From Melioribacteraceae bacterium (GTDB taxonomy: Bacteria; Bacteroidota; Ignavibacteria; Ignavibacteriales; Melioribacteraceae): a stretch of 64,000 bases of DNA. Below are positions 26,759-36,621 of the stretch, piece by piece. Both the position numbers and the translations under genes were made by a program. A model generated the notes under the pieces. It worked only from the letters and a program-made list of their open reading frames with translations. It made no database searches and had not been told where the DNA came from. Numbering within the stretch: the first letter of the stretch is position 1; the number at the start of each line of letters is the position of its first letter. The DNA lies in NCBI GenBank assembly GCA_035362835.1, contig DAOSDY010000001.1, positions 930,001 to 994,000 of the forward strand, written 5' to 3'.

Positions 26759-29725
26759 ATGAGAATTAACAGATTCCTTTTTACAGGTATAACTTTTTTT
26801 ACACTTTTCTGTTTTTCAAATTCATTAGTAACGGCTCAGAATAGTCTTCTAAAATATGTTGACCCGTTTATCGGGACGGGCGGACACGGTCACACATATC
26901 CGGGTGCAACTGTACCATTCGGACTTGTACAGCTGAGTCCGGACACCGGAATAGAGGGCTGGGACTGGTGTTCCGGATATCACTACTCCGATAATTCCAT
27001 TATGGGATTCAGCCACACTCACTTAAGCGGTACAGGCGCTACGGACTATGCCGATATTCTTCTTATGCCGACGACCGGTCAGATAAAGACAATCCCCGGA
27101 AGCAAGGAGAATCCCGATCAGGGATACAGATCACGTTTCAGTCATAAAAACGAATCTGCCTCTCCGGGTTATTATTCCGTTTATCTCGATTATTACAAAA
27201 TTAAAGTTGAACTGACGGCAACCGAGCGATGCGGATTTCATAAATACACATTCCCGGAATCCGATTCATCAAATATTATAATCGATTTGAAGCACGGGCT
27301 CGATTCTGAAAGCGAAGGTTTCATCAGAGTAATCGACAACAATAAGATAGAAGGATACAGGAGATCGAGCGGTTGGGCAAAGGATCACACTTTTTATTTT
27401 CATGCCGTCTTTTCAAAACCTTTCAGAAAATCATTTCTTTTTGACAACGATCATTTAAGCAGCAGGAAAATTGAATTATCTGGAAAAAATACTAAAGCGG
27501 CGCTCCTCTTCTCAACAACTGAAAAAGAAGTTATTCTTGTGAGAATCGGTATTTCCGCAGTGGATATAGAGGGCGCCCGCAGAAATCTTGAAGCCGAAAT
27601 TCCTCATTTCAATTTTCAAAAAACACTTGAAGACGCAGAGAATAAATGGAAAAAAGAATTATCGAAAATTATTGTTGAGGGCGGCACGGAGGATCAGAAA
27701 AAAATCTTCTATACAGCACTTTACCACACACTCATTACTCCAAATCTGTTCAACGATGTCGACGGAAGATATTTCGGAATGGACAGAAAAATTCATCAGT
27801 CGAATGATTTTGAATACTACTCCGTTTTTTCTCTCTGGGATACATTCCGGGCTGAACATCCGCTGCTTACAATTCTGGACAGGAAAAGATCGCTCGACTT
27901 CATCAAGACCCTTCTTTCTAAATATAAAGAAGGGGGACTTCTCCCAGTCTGGGAGCTTGCATCAAACGAAACCTGGACAATGATCGGTTATCATTCAATT
28001 CCGGTTATATTCGATTCCTACATGAAAGGGATCAGGGATTTCGATCATTCACTTGCTCTTGAAGCGATGATCAAAAGCGCGGAACGTGATCAGCACGGTT
28101 TAAGACTCTACCGCGAGCGCGGATTCATCCCGGCCGATAAAGAGAATGAGTCCGTTTCCAAAACTCTCGAATACGCTTATGACGACTGGTGTATCGCTCA
28201 ATTCGCAAAGCTTACGGGGAATGATAAGGAGTTTAAAAAGTTTAATGCCCGCTCCCTTTTCTATAAGAACTTATTCGACGGGTCCACTGGATTTTTCCGT
28301 GGAAGGCTCTCAAACGGCGATTGGATTGAACCGTTCAATCCGAGAGAGGTGAACGCGATCTACACCGAGGCGTCCGCATGGCAGTATAATTTCTTTGTAC
28401 CTCACGATGTAAAAGGATTGATTAAACTCCACGGCGGTGAAAAAAATCTTGTTTCAAAAATAGATCAAATGTTTGCCGAACCAAATAAGCTTGAAGGAAG
28501 ACACCAGCCGGATATTACCGGTTTGATCGGCCAGTATGCTCACGGTAATGAACCGTCGCATCACGCCGTTTATCTTTACAATTATACTTCCTCCCCATGG
28601 AAAGCACAGGAAAGAATAAGAGATATTATGAACCGGCTCTATACAACCGCGCCCGACGGCCTCTGCGGAAATGACGATTGCGGACAACTATCGGCATGGT
28701 ATGTTTTCAGTGCAATCGGTTTTTATCCTGTTGCGCCCGGACAGAATATTTATGTAACCGGCTCACCGGTTTTCGATAAAGTAACAATCCGCCTTGAGGA
28801 CGGTAATCAGTTTATTGTAAAAACTCTTAATCAGTCTGAAAAGAATATGTTCATTACTAAGTCAAGATTGAATGGTTCAGAATATAATAAACCGTTTATC
28901 ACTCACGACCTGATTATCCGCGGCGGAATAATCGAATTTGAAATGAGCCCATCGCCGGATAGCAGCTGGGGAACCGGCAAAGAAGGATTGTTTGCTATGA
29001 GACCGGAAGATGTGGAAATAGAGATGCCTCAAATTTCCGCACCGTCCGAAATATTTTATATGAATCAACCGGTAACACTTTTCTGCAATACTCCCGGTGC
29101 TGTAATTCATTACACGCTCGACGGAAGCGAACCGGATTCGGCATCTTCGGTCTACAAGGAACCGGTTAACATATCTGAAAGCCTCACGATTAAAACGATT
29201 GCCCGGCTTCCCGATGGCCGCGAGAGTCCCGTTGCTTCTTCACGATTTACGGAATCTCCTTACCCCCCGGCCAAATATAAAGTCTCTTTCGACGACCGTT
29301 ATACAGGAGGCGGAGATATGGCTCTTACGGACGGAAGATACGGCACTGTAAGTTTTCAGAACGGAGAATGGCAGGGTTTTGAAGGCGAAGACCTCGAAGC
29401 CGTGTTCGATCTGACAGAAATTAAAACGATAAGCACACTTTCTCTTACAACTCTTAATGATCCGAATGTATGGATCTTTATGCCGAGAAAAGTGACCTAC
29501 GAGATTTCAACAGACGGAATTAATTTTTCAAAGATCGCCGTAATTGAAAACGAATTTCCGCCCGAAATCACTTCTCTTCAGATAAAAAATTTTTCTGCGA
29601 TATTTGAACCGGTCAAAGCCCGCTATATAAAAGTTACAGCCGAAAGTCTGAAAATCTGCCCCGACTGGCATAAAGGCGCCGGATATAAATGCTGGATTTT
29701 TATTGACGAGCTTAAAATTAACTGA
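26759..29725 (+). CDS. Exported alpha-mannosidase, GH92
   Basis: A 988-residue secreted exo-alpha-mannosidase. The GH92 hallmark VDPFIGTGGHGHTYPGA follows the signal peptide (about 35-52). Other family motifs are GFSHTHLSGTG, WDTFRAEHPL and GNDDCGQLSAWYVFSAIGFY (about 636-655). The C-terminus carries the same chitobiase-type domain as the GH20 gene (HYTLDGSEP, about 780) and a discoidin/F5-8C-like domain (about 840-988). Family knowledge: GH92 enzymes are calcium dependent and trim alpha-1,2/1,3-mannose from N-glycans and yeast mannan. Placement 52 bases after the GH-A gene suggests one glycan-degrading transcript. Confidence 0.96.
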   Translation: MRINRFLFTGITFFTLFCFSNSLVTAQNSLLKYVDPFIGTGGHGHTYPGATVPFGLVQLSPDTGIEGWDWCSGYHYSDNSIMGFSHTHLSGTGATDYADILLMPTTGQIKTIPGSKENPDQGYRSRFSHKNESASPGYYSVYLDYYKIKVELTATERCGFHKYTFPESDSSNIIIDLKHGLDSESEGFIRVIDNNKIEGYRRSSGWAKDHTFYFHAVFSKPFRKSFLFDNDHLSSRKIELSGKNTKAALLFSTTEKEVILVRIGISAVDIEGARRNLEAEIPHFNFQKTLEDAENKWKKELSKIIVEGGTEDQKKIFYTALYHTLITPNLFNDVDGRYFGMDRKIHQSNDFEYYSVFSLWDTFRAEHPLLTILDRKRSLDFIKTLLSKYKEGGLLPVWELASNETWTMIGYHSIPVIFDSYMKGIRDFDHSLALEAMIKSAERDQHGLRLYRERGFIPADKENESVSKTLEYAYDDWCIAQFAKLTGNDKEFKKFNARSLFYKNLFDGSTGFFRGRLSNGDWIEPFNPREVNAIYTEASAWQYNFFVPHDVKGLIKLHGGEKNLVSKIDQMFAEPNKLEGRHQPDITGLIGQYAHGNEPSHHAVYLYNYTSSPWKAQERIRDIMNRLYTTAPDGLCGNDDCGQLSAWYVFSAIGFYPVAPGQNIYVTGSPVFDKVTIRLEDGNQFIVKTLNQSEKNMFITKSRLNGSEYNKPFITHDLIIRGGIIEFEMSPSPDSSWGTGKEGLFAMRPEDVEIEMPQISAPSEIFYMNQPVTLFCNTPGAVIHYTLDGSEPDSASSVYKEPVNISESLTIKTIARLPDGRESPVASSRFTESPYPPAKYKVSFDDRYTGGGDMALTDGRYGTVSFQNGEWQGFEGEDLEAVFDLTEIKTISTLSLTTLNDPNVWIFMPRKVTYEISTDGINFSKIAVIENEFPPEITSLQIKNFSAIFEPVKARYIKVTAESLKICPDWHKGAGYKCWIFIDELKIN

Positions 29726-29794
29726 TATTAATTGTGAACTTATCTTCTTCGAGATGGCGTTTAAATACCGGATTGTAATTAAGAAAGGAATTAA

Positions 29795-30604
29795 ATGAAA
29801 GACAGAGTAGTGCTTATAACCGGCGCAACAGACGGCATAGGCAGACAAACGGCCATCGAACTTGCTGAAAAGGGTTTTAATGTAATCGTACACGGCAGAA
29901 ATGAATCTAAGACAAACATGGTTATGAACGAGATTAAAAAGATCTCCGGAAGTAATAATGTTTTTTCAGTAGCTGCGGATCTTTCTTCGCTGGATAACGT
30001 CCGTAAACTTGCCGATACGATTATTTCCAATTATTCCCGGCTCGATGTTCTTGTAAATAATGCCGGCATTTATATGAACAAGCTTGTTTATTCGCCGGAG
30101 AAGTATGAAATGACGTTTGCCGTAAACCACCTGTCCCACTTCCTGCTGACAAACCTGCTGCTTGAAATGTTAAAAAAGAGTGATGACGGACGAATAATAA
30201 ATGTAAGTTCGATAGCCCATCAGAATGCAAAGCTGGACTGGAGCAATTTGAATTCGGAGAAGAGTTTCAGCAGTTACGGTACTTATGCATTATCAAAACT
30301 TGCCAATATCTTATTCTCTAACGAGCTCGCATCGCGTTTGAAGGGAACAAATCTAAAATCCAATTCTCTTCACCCGGGAGTAATTACTACAAAACTCCTC
30401 AAAACCGGATTTAATATGACCGGTGCTTCAGTAAAAAAAGGGGCTGAAACTTCGGTCTACCTGGCTTCATCAGAAAGAGCGGCATCCGTAAGCGGCGAAT
30501 ATTTTATTGACAGCAATATTTCGAAACCTCACCCTACGGCCGTTGACAGAACAGTGATGACACAATTCTGGTCTGTAAGCGAAGAGATGACGGAGCTCAA
30601 TTAA
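29795..30604 (+). CDS. Short-chain dehydrogenase/reductase
   Basis: A 269-residue cytoplasmic SDR resembling the retinol dehydrogenase-like branch. Visible: cofactor motif GATDGIGR (10-17), Arg35 in HGRNES suggesting NADP(H), NNAG (88-91), catalytic Ser139 in NVSSIAHQ and the YxxxK pair Tyr164/Lys168. The substrate is unknown. It follows the GH92 gene by 69 bases in the same direction but has no obvious link to glycan use. It converges on a beta-barrel gene, with no clear terminator between them. Confidence 0.88.
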   Translation: MKDRVVLITGATDGIGRQTAIELAEKGFNVIVHGRNESKTNMVMNEIKKISGSNNVFSVAADLSSLDNVRKLADTIISNYSRLDVLVNNAGIYMNKLVYSPEKYEMTFAVNHLSHFLLTNLLLEMLKKSDDGRIINVSSIAHQNAKLDWSNLNSEKSFSSYGTYALSKLANILFSNELASRLKGTNLKSNSLHPGVITTKLLKTGFNMTGASVKKGAETSVYLASSERAASVSGEYFIDSNISKPHPTAVDRTVMTQFWSVSEEMTELN

Positions 30605-30629
30605 TCAATCTGTATTTAAGGGAAATGAA

Positions 30630-31274
30630 TTATAGAATAATTCCGAAATTAATTGAAAGCTCAAATCCGCTGTAATTCAATCGTGTCCCAACAGCTTCCT
30701 TAAAATCCGATCCAAAATTATATCCGCCGCAGAGGCCTATCCTCAGCCAGCTTTCAATAAATGCGTCTATTCCTAAAGCGGTTCTCGCCGCAAATACAGA
30801 TTCAACTTTGGTAACTGTGCTTGTGATTATACCGAGAGATACTTTGTTGGATGATGAGTGGCCCATATGAGCCCCTACCAGAACTGAAATATAGGGTCTA
30901 ACATTTTCTTCAAATGCTATGAAATGCGGATAATACCGGACACCCGCAAGCAATGGTATTACTGTGGCGGCTTTCTGTTCTACACCGAGAAAGCTTACAC
31001 CGCTGAAAACCTCTGCATTCAAAACTCCGGCACTCAATTCAAGCGCCCATTCATCCCGAAGCCAGTAATTGTAAAAGATGCCGCCGATGAAATTAGCTTC
31101 GGCTTTAACATTCACACTATAAACCGATACTTCATTCTGATTGAGCATTCCGATGCTGAAACCGAAACTGTGTTTTCCTTTTAAAGATCCGACACCTTCT
31201 TTGCTACTCTCTGTCTGTGCACTGGAATAATTTATTGCGATTATCAGAATAAGAAAGAATGCAATTCTCTTCAT
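30630..31274 (-). CDS. Outer-membrane beta-barrel protein
   Basis: A 214-residue exported protein with a signal peptide (AFFLILIIAINYSSAQ), followed by alternating amphipathic beta-strands (FIGGIFYNYWLRDEWALELS, GVRYYPHF, PYISVLVGAHMG) and a C-terminal strand FELSINFGIIL. This matches the small OmpA/OmpW-like porin-family proteins of Bacteroidota. No specific function is recognisable. It is probably monocistronic; the neighbouring gene upstream is a small exported protein on the same strand, 94 bases away. Confidence 0.75.
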   Translation of the reverse strand: MKRIAFFLILIIAINYSSAQTESSKEGVGSLKGKHSFGFSIGMLNQNEVSVYSVNVKAEANFIGGIFYNYWLRDEWALELSAGVLNAEVFSGVSFLGVEQKAATVIPLLAGVRYYPHFIAFEENVRPYISVLVGAHMGHSSSNKVSLGIITSTVTKVESVFAARTALGIDAFIESWLRIGLCGGYNFGSDFKEAVGTRLNYSGFELSINFGIIL

Positions 31275-31368
31275 TTCGAATCCCCCTCCGGCTGGTTTAC
31301 TTAAAACTTCTCTAATTCTAAAAATACTTCAGTTATGTATAATTATTTCTTCCAATTTATAACAGCAT

Positions 31369-31821
31369 TTACTTCGATTCACTCTTTTCCGCTTTGAATT
31401 TCACTTCATACTTTTTCAGATAAGTGTTCTCAAACAGATTAAGAGTCATCTTCACACCGGACGTTTTGATATTGTAATTTCCGGCATTCAGTGTATCGAT
31501 CTGATAATTCTGCGATCCGCAATCGGTTAAAAATCCGTCGATCGATTTTGTTGCATCTTTCTGCGTGTCGAATGAAAGATCGGCCTGAATCTGGTAGACG
31601 CCCGATTTATCAGCAATAAAAGTCGTTCTTTGTGTCTTAGTCTGGTAGAAAATACATTTCATATCAGGATTGCTTAAATCCTGATGTACCGGCTTACCGA
31701 ACGTATTAATTATCTGATTTACACTCTTGCCTATCATCTGGCAATATTTTACCTGCTGTGCAATCGCCTGAACCGAAATCAACAATGATAATAGTAATGT
31801 AATTCTTATAGCAGTTTTCAT
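31369..31821 (-). CDS. Hypothetical exported protein
   Basis: A protein of about 150 residues. I use the Met at 31821, because GGGGAGGAG lies just before it and it opens a signal peptide (IRITLLLSLLISVQAIAQQ); the upstream in-frame ATG at 31839 precedes that ribosome site. Two motifs recur in small periplasmic proteins: a GKSVNQIINTFGKP stretch like SmpA/OmlA-type domains, and cysteines near 23 and 104 that could form a disulfide. No family is assigned. It reads away from kup but on the same strand. Confidence 0.6.
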   Translation of the reverse strand: MKTAIRITLLLSLLISVQAIAQQVKYCQMIGKSVNQIINTFGKPVHQDLSNPDMKCIFYQTKTQRTTFIADKSGVYQIQADLSFDTQKDATKSIDGFLTDCGSQNYQIDTLNAGNYNIKTSGVKMTLNLFENTYLKKYEVKFKAEKSESK

Positions 31822-32007
31822 TTTCTCCTCCCCATTCATTGATAATTTATTCTGGAAAAAGGAACGGAGTGATTTGTTATAAGTAAGCGGAGGGAAGACA
31901 GGAAAGAATATTGATAATGCCGCGACATTAACTTCACCTTTGAAGTAAATAAACGGACTTTAGACTGATTAATCTTACGACAAAATTATGATAATTTCAA
32001 CGTGAAA

Positions 32008-33831
32008 TTATATTTCGATACGCGTAATAACGCCGTGGAGTTTCTGATAAGGGAGTTCGAGAAACTGGACGAAATTGGAGGAAACGCGTTTTATGAAAGC
32101 AAATATCTTAAGCCAGGGTTTCTTTGCCTGTATATCGTCCGCGCCATAGAACATTACTTTCGAGTCGATATCCACTTCCTTCAGTATGCTGGTAATATCA
32201 AGCTTTTCCATATAACCGACCTGAATTTCGAGACCGGACAATCCTTCTGTAATCTCGGGTACGAAGAGTTTCTGCACGCCGAAAGGTTTATCCATCGTAG
32301 CAATTGAGATCAGAATATTCTGTTCATAGATGATATTGCCTCTTATAGTACTGTGTACCATATAGGGCGGGATCATATGAAGATCCTTTGTAAAGAACAA
32401 TGCTGTACCCGGAAGGACTTTTCCGGTTTCATACAGCTGATTAAAGCTCTCTATATATGTATCGACCGGAAGCGAGCGGAATGAACGGTAAACGGCTTTG
32501 TTCCCGAGGGTCCAGATCTTTATTGTCAGAAACGGGATTGCAGCTATAACGATCGACCAGTAGCCGCCATGCGGAATTTTTGTGAATACCGCGGCAAGAA
32601 AGAGGAAATTTATAATCAGATTAAAAATGGAAATAATATACTTGAGCTTATGATTTTGAATAACAAATATTGACAGCATTAAAATTGCACTAATTGTCAT
32701 TGTTCCGGTAACAGCCAACCCGTATGCCGCTGCTAGGTTGTGGGATTCCTTAAAAATAAAAATCATAAAGATAACTGCTGCTAAAAGTCCCCAATTAACC
32801 ACACCAATATATATCTGAGACCTAAGATGAGTAGAGGTATATTTAACCTTAATTAAAGGGAAAATATGTGTTCGTATTCCCTGATACACTAACGAGAACA
32901 TCGCGCTTATCATCGCCTGGGAGGCAATAATCGTTGCCATCAATGTTAAAATCAAAAACGGCACATAAAGAAACGGCACCTGACTTCTTACCATTTCGAA
33001 TAAAATATTAATGCTGAATCCGTGTTCCAATGCATAAGCACCCTGACCAAAATAATTGAATACAAGGGCGAAAAAGACAAAATACCAGGCCCGTCTTATC
33101 GGCTCTCTTCCAAGGTGTCCCATATCAGCATAAATTGCCTCGCCTCCTGTCGCACAAAGGATTACTTCCGAAAGAACGAAAAATGCTGCAATTCCATTTT
33201 CGAACATGAATCCGACAGCATAATGAGGACTGATTGCTGAAATTATTTCAAGATTGCTAAATAAGGAAACCGAACCTGTAACTAATAGTGAAGAAAACCA
33301 AAAAACCATTATCGGTCCGAACGAGGTCGCAACTTTATCGGTTCCTTTAGATTGAACACTAAAAAGTAAAATAGTAATAACAATGGTAATTATGATAACG
33401 GTATTCTGATTTATATGCCCGATTCCGGGAATCAGTTCAAGTCCTTCAACAGCCGAAAGAATACTTATTGCCGGCGTAATTACACCGTCACCCATTAATA
33501 GAGCTATACCCACATATCCTAAAAATCCAACGAGCGCAACTGATCTTCCCTTCTTTAAATAACTATAAAGAATTTCCTTAAGAACAATTATACCGCCTTC
33601 ACCTTTCTGGCTTAGACTCATTGCAAGTATTGCATATTGAATAGTAACAAGAATTACCAGTGTCCAGAATACAAGCGATAAAATTCCGAGGACATTTTCT
33701 TTTGTCGCCGGGGTTAAAAGAAATATAACCGTGAGCGTATAAATTGGACTTGTTCCGATATCGCCGAACACAAGTCCCATGGCTTTAACAATCTCTTTTA
33801 AATTAAATGGTGAGGTTTCTTTAGATGTCAT
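32008..33831 (-). CDS. kup: KUP-family potassium uptake transporter
   Basis: A 607-residue inner-membrane K+:H+ symporter. The N-terminus carries the family signature (GLVFGDIGTSPIYTL, about 15-29), followed by roughly 12 hydrophobic helices to about 430 (VFWTLVILVTIQYAILAMSL, GEGGIIVLKEI, LLMGDGVITPAISILSAVEG) and a C-terminal cytoplasmic part including PPYMVHSTIRGNIIYEQNIL. The length is typical of Kup. A 40-residue membrane peptide is encoded 45 bases upstream on the same strand, and the near palindrome TTCCGGTTAACCGAA (33871-33885) lies in the gap. Confidence 0.95.
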   Translation of the reverse strand: MTSKETSPFNLKEIVKAMGLVFGDIGTSPIYTLTVIFLLTPATKENVLGILSLVFWTLVILVTIQYAILAMSLSQKGEGGIIVLKEILYSYLKKGRSVALVGFLGYVGIALLMGDGVITPAISILSAVEGLELIPGIGHINQNTVIIITIVITILLFSVQSKGTDKVATSFGPIMVFWFSSLLVTGSVSLFSNLEIISAISPHYAVGFMFENGIAAFFVLSEVILCATGGEAIYADMGHLGREPIRRAWYFVFFALVFNYFGQGAYALEHGFSINILFEMVRSQVPFLYVPFLILTLMATIIASQAMISAMFSLVYQGIRTHIFPLIKVKYTSTHLRSQIYIGVVNWGLLAAVIFMIFIFKESHNLAAAYGLAVTGTMTISAILMLSIFVIQNHKLKYIISIFNLIINFLFLAAVFTKIPHGGYWSIVIAAIPFLTIKIWTLGNKAVYRSFRSLPVDTYIESFNQLYETGKVLPGTALFFTKDLHMIPPYMVHSTIRGNIIYEQNILISIATMDKPFGVQKLFVPEITEGLSGLEIQVGYMEKLDITSILKEVDIDSKVMFYGADDIQAKKPWLKIFAFIKRVSSNFVQFLELPYQKLHGVITRIEI

Positions 33832-33876
33832 TTTGGGGATTATTCGGTTTATTATAAAATAAACTCAATTTTCCGG

Positions 33877-33999
33877 TTAACCGAAAAGGACTGAATAGAT
33901 CATATAACCCAGGCTGACTACTACTGTCAGTCCGAGTATCGTCATCAATAAGAAGAAAGCAAAACTATGTACTGTATTTTTTTTGTCAGGTGTTTCCAT
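33877..33999 (-). CDS. 40-residue single-helix membrane peptide upstream of kup
   Basis: A short ORF from ATG at 33999 to TAA at 33877 encodes 40 residues: a polar start (METPDKKNTVHS), one transmembrane helix (about 13-37, FAFFLLMTILGLTVVVSLGY) and a short end. The composition is that of a real membrane peptide, and it is codirectional with kup, 45 bases upstream. There is no strong ribosome site. By position it could be a small accessory or regulatory subunit of the K+ transporter, but that is inference; it may also be chance. Confidence 0.5.
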   Translation of the reverse strand: METPDKKNTVHSFAFFLLMTILGLTVVVSLGYMIYSVLFG

Positions 34000-34159
34000 T
34001 ATAGCTTTGTCTCATATTTTGTTTGTGACTAAAATATAAAAAGAAAACTATAATATGAAGAAGGAATTAGGGTCTATCCGATTCCGTTAATTCTAAAAAA
34101 TCGGGACAATTCTCCAAATAAGGGACTGACAAATATCTTTAATTAATTATGAACTTAAA

Positions 34160-36394
34160 CTAGCGCCCTTTTTTAAGGAGCTCTTTATTAAAATCAATAA
34201 TCCGGGAAACATTCTCCGAGATGCTTTCCGTCTTAAAAAGAATATTCATGAAAAGAAGGTTGGTCCGGATCTTTGTAGATCCCTTTCTGATCCTGATCAT
34301 CTGATTCCTGTCCAGCTTTTTAACCGACTTTTTCATTTCATGAATTTTTTCCTGAAGATCTTCGAGCTTTGAAAGATCCTTCTTAGCAAATTTACTCGCA
34401 ACCAGGTCAAACTCAGCTGTAATAAAATTTTTCAATTCCTTAAAATCTTCTCTTTGTTCTTTAGAAAGTCCGGAATGATTATTATCCACATGTTCATAAC
34501 ATAATTTTGAGATGTCGTGAAGCGATGCGGAAACTTCTCTAACAGACGAAACTGTTTTGCCGAGATTCAAATCCTCGTTTGAAAACGTATCTTCAATTAT
34601 TACAGCACCCTGCAAAATTTTACTCATAATAATTGAACCGTGGTCGTCGAGTTCTTTTGTTTCTTTAACGGCTTTTTTAAGTTTTTTTCTGTTCTCGTTT
34701 ACAAGTCCCGAATACACATCGTCATAAATATTGTGAGCAGTAGAAAGGAATTGTTTTACATCGTTGACAAGGCTGTCGAGCAGAGCGGTTTTTTCATCCT
34801 CGCCTGCAGCCGCTTCCAGTTTTGCCGACTTCTTTTCCCTTTTTGTATGAAGAACATTTGAACGGATAATAAAGAACATCGCTCCAACAACAATAAGTAT
34901 AGTGACCGTAAGTCCGCCGTAATACATCATAAGAGCTAAAATACTTGTGCTTGTAAATGCCAGGAATGCCGTGAGGAACCAGCCCGCAATTACAGTTAAT
35001 ACACCGCTTACTCTGTAAACTGCGCTTTCCCTTCCCCAGGCTTTATCTGCAAATGAACTGGACATGGCAACCATAAATGTAACATACGTTGTTGAAAGGG
35101 GCAGTTTGTAGGCTGTACCTAGAGATATTAAGCTGCTGGCAACCATCAGGTTAACAGTTGCTCGAATAAAATCGAACGCCGGACGGTCTTTCTTGCTGTA
35201 AACAGAGTGGTCGATTCCAGAAGTGTCGAATCTTTTCTCCAGTTTTGAATAAAGTCCATCCGGAATTATTTTTTTTATCGACTGTCCCAGGTTTAAGGAG
35301 AGTCGGACAATGTTTCTTGCAAGAGCGGATGATTCAAATTTCTCGTAGCCGTCGAACTGCCTGCCCAGATTAATTTCTGTTTTAGTTACAGTCCTTGCCT
35401 TTTTATTAAACCACAAAGTTGCGACCATTATTAAACCGGCAAGAATCAAAATTGCAGAATTTGTCTTGTCCGGATTTAAAAGAGCATCCATTGTAATTCC
35501 GAGAGGATCAGAACTTTGCGAAGCTATTTGATACGAACTTAATCCGGCCAGTGGAACGCCGATAAAGTTTACAAGGTCGTTGGCAGCGAATGCAAGAGCA
35601 AGAGAGAATGTACCTACCAGTACTATCGGTTTCAAAATGTTTATTTCAGTAAACCAGAGAAATAACTGAAGTATTATCGTCCAGAAGACGAAGCTTATTC
35701 CGAGTACGGCGAGTGTATGTGTAGCAATCCATTCAATCATTTCCGGAGAAAGAAATGTGGTTCCTTTGGCTCCCTTAACAAAAATAAAATATGTAATTGA
35801 TGTCAGTGCAACAGCTCCCCATAGAGCACCGTAACGTTTAAGTGTCTTTTCGAAATTATATGTGAATATTAATCGTGAAAGATACTGCACAATGGCGCCG
35901 GCAGTAAATGAAACAACTACAGATAAAAGGATCGCAGAGAAAATTCCGAGAGCCCTTCCGGTATTTATATATTCACCGAGGAACTCAATTCCTCTGCCGG
36001 ACTGTCCCAGTTTCACCAGGCCCATAACAACGCTACCGCCAAGCAAAGAGGAGACTAAAGAAACAGTTGTTGAAGTAGGCAATCCGAAAGTGTTAAACAG
36101 ATCCAGCAGCAGTACGTCTGTAAACATAACTCCCAGGAATATAACCATCACCTCGTTCAGCGTGAACATAGTTGGATTAAAAAATCCGGAGCGTGCAACT
36201 TCCATCATACCGCTGGAGAAGAGAGTTCCAACTACAACACCCAGACTCGCTACAATAAGAATGATATGGCGCGGGGCAACTTTCGAGCCTAAGGAGGAAT
36301 TAAGAAAATTCACCGCATCATTAGCAACACCAACAACCAGGTCCGATGTAGCCAGAACAAATAAAATGATTACAAGAAAAAGATAGGTTTCCAC
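34160..36394 (-). CDS. PiT-family inorganic phosphate transporter with C-terminal PhoU-like region
   Basis: A 744-residue Na+ or H+:phosphate symporter. Both PiT signature motifs are present: VGVANDAVNFLNSSLG (about 21-36) and FAANDLVNFIGVPLAG (about 270-285). Hydrophobic helices run to about 515. The C-terminal 220 residues are soluble and helical with many Lys/Glu and resemble the PhoU-like domain (DUF47 type) fused to some PiT proteins (LLDSLVNDVKQF, HDISKLCYEHVD, RIRKGSTKIRTNLLFMNIL). The long cytoplasmic domain is larger than in standard Pit of about 500 residues. Divergent from the APC permease gene. Confidence 0.93.
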   Translation of the reverse strand: METYLFLVIILFVLATSDLVVGVANDAVNFLNSSLGSKVAPRHIILIVASLGVVVGTLFSSGMMEVARSGFFNPTMFTLNEVMVIFLGVMFTDVLLLDLFNTFGLPTSTTVSLVSSLLGGSVVMGLVKLGQSGRGIEFLGEYINTGRALGIFSAILLSVVVSFTAGAIVQYLSRLIFTYNFEKTLKRYGALWGAVALTSITYFIFVKGAKGTTFLSPEMIEWIATHTLAVLGISFVFWTIILQLFLWFTEINILKPIVLVGTFSLALAFAANDLVNFIGVPLAGLSSYQIASQSSDPLGITMDALLNPDKTNSAILILAGLIMVATLWFNKKARTVTKTEINLGRQFDGYEKFESSALARNIVRLSLNLGQSIKKIIPDGLYSKLEKRFDTSGIDHSVYSKKDRPAFDFIRATVNLMVASSLISLGTAYKLPLSTTYVTFMVAMSSSFADKAWGRESAVYRVSGVLTVIAGWFLTAFLAFTSTSILALMMYYGGLTVTILIVVGAMFFIIRSNVLHTKREKKSAKLEAAAGEDEKTALLDSLVNDVKQFLSTAHNIYDDVYSGLVNENRKKLKKAVKETKELDDHGSIIMSKILQGAVIIEDTFSNEDLNLGKTVSSVREVSASLHDISKLCYEHVDNNHSGLSKEQREDFKELKNFITAEFDLVASKFAKKDLSKLEDLQEKIHEMKKSVKKLDRNQMIRIRKGSTKIRTNLLFMNILFKTESISENVSRIIDFNKELLKKGR

Positions 36395-36621
36395 CCGGAT
36401 ACTCCAAAAGAATTATATATAAAATTTAAGTTCTTATCGGTAAGAAAAAATCAAAATGCTGGCTGTTAATTTAGAAATTATTGCAAATTATTTAAGCCGA
36501 TTCATTTAAATGCAATGTTAACAAATTGTTAAGTTTTATCAGACCCCTTAAAAAACGCGAAAAAATGGGTTTGACATTTAAGATGAGATGCTTATTTTGC
36601 CCCAAATTTTAATGAGTTGTA
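36395..36621. promoter_or_regulatory. Divergent promoter region with perfect 15-bp palindrome
   Basis: This gap holds the promoters of the phosphate transporter (minus) and the amino-acid permease (plus). At 36518-36532 lies TTAACAAATTGTTAA, a perfect 7-bp inverted repeat with one central base; its reverse complement occurs at 17699. It is about 90 bases before the permease start. No ORF is present. Confidence 0.4.
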
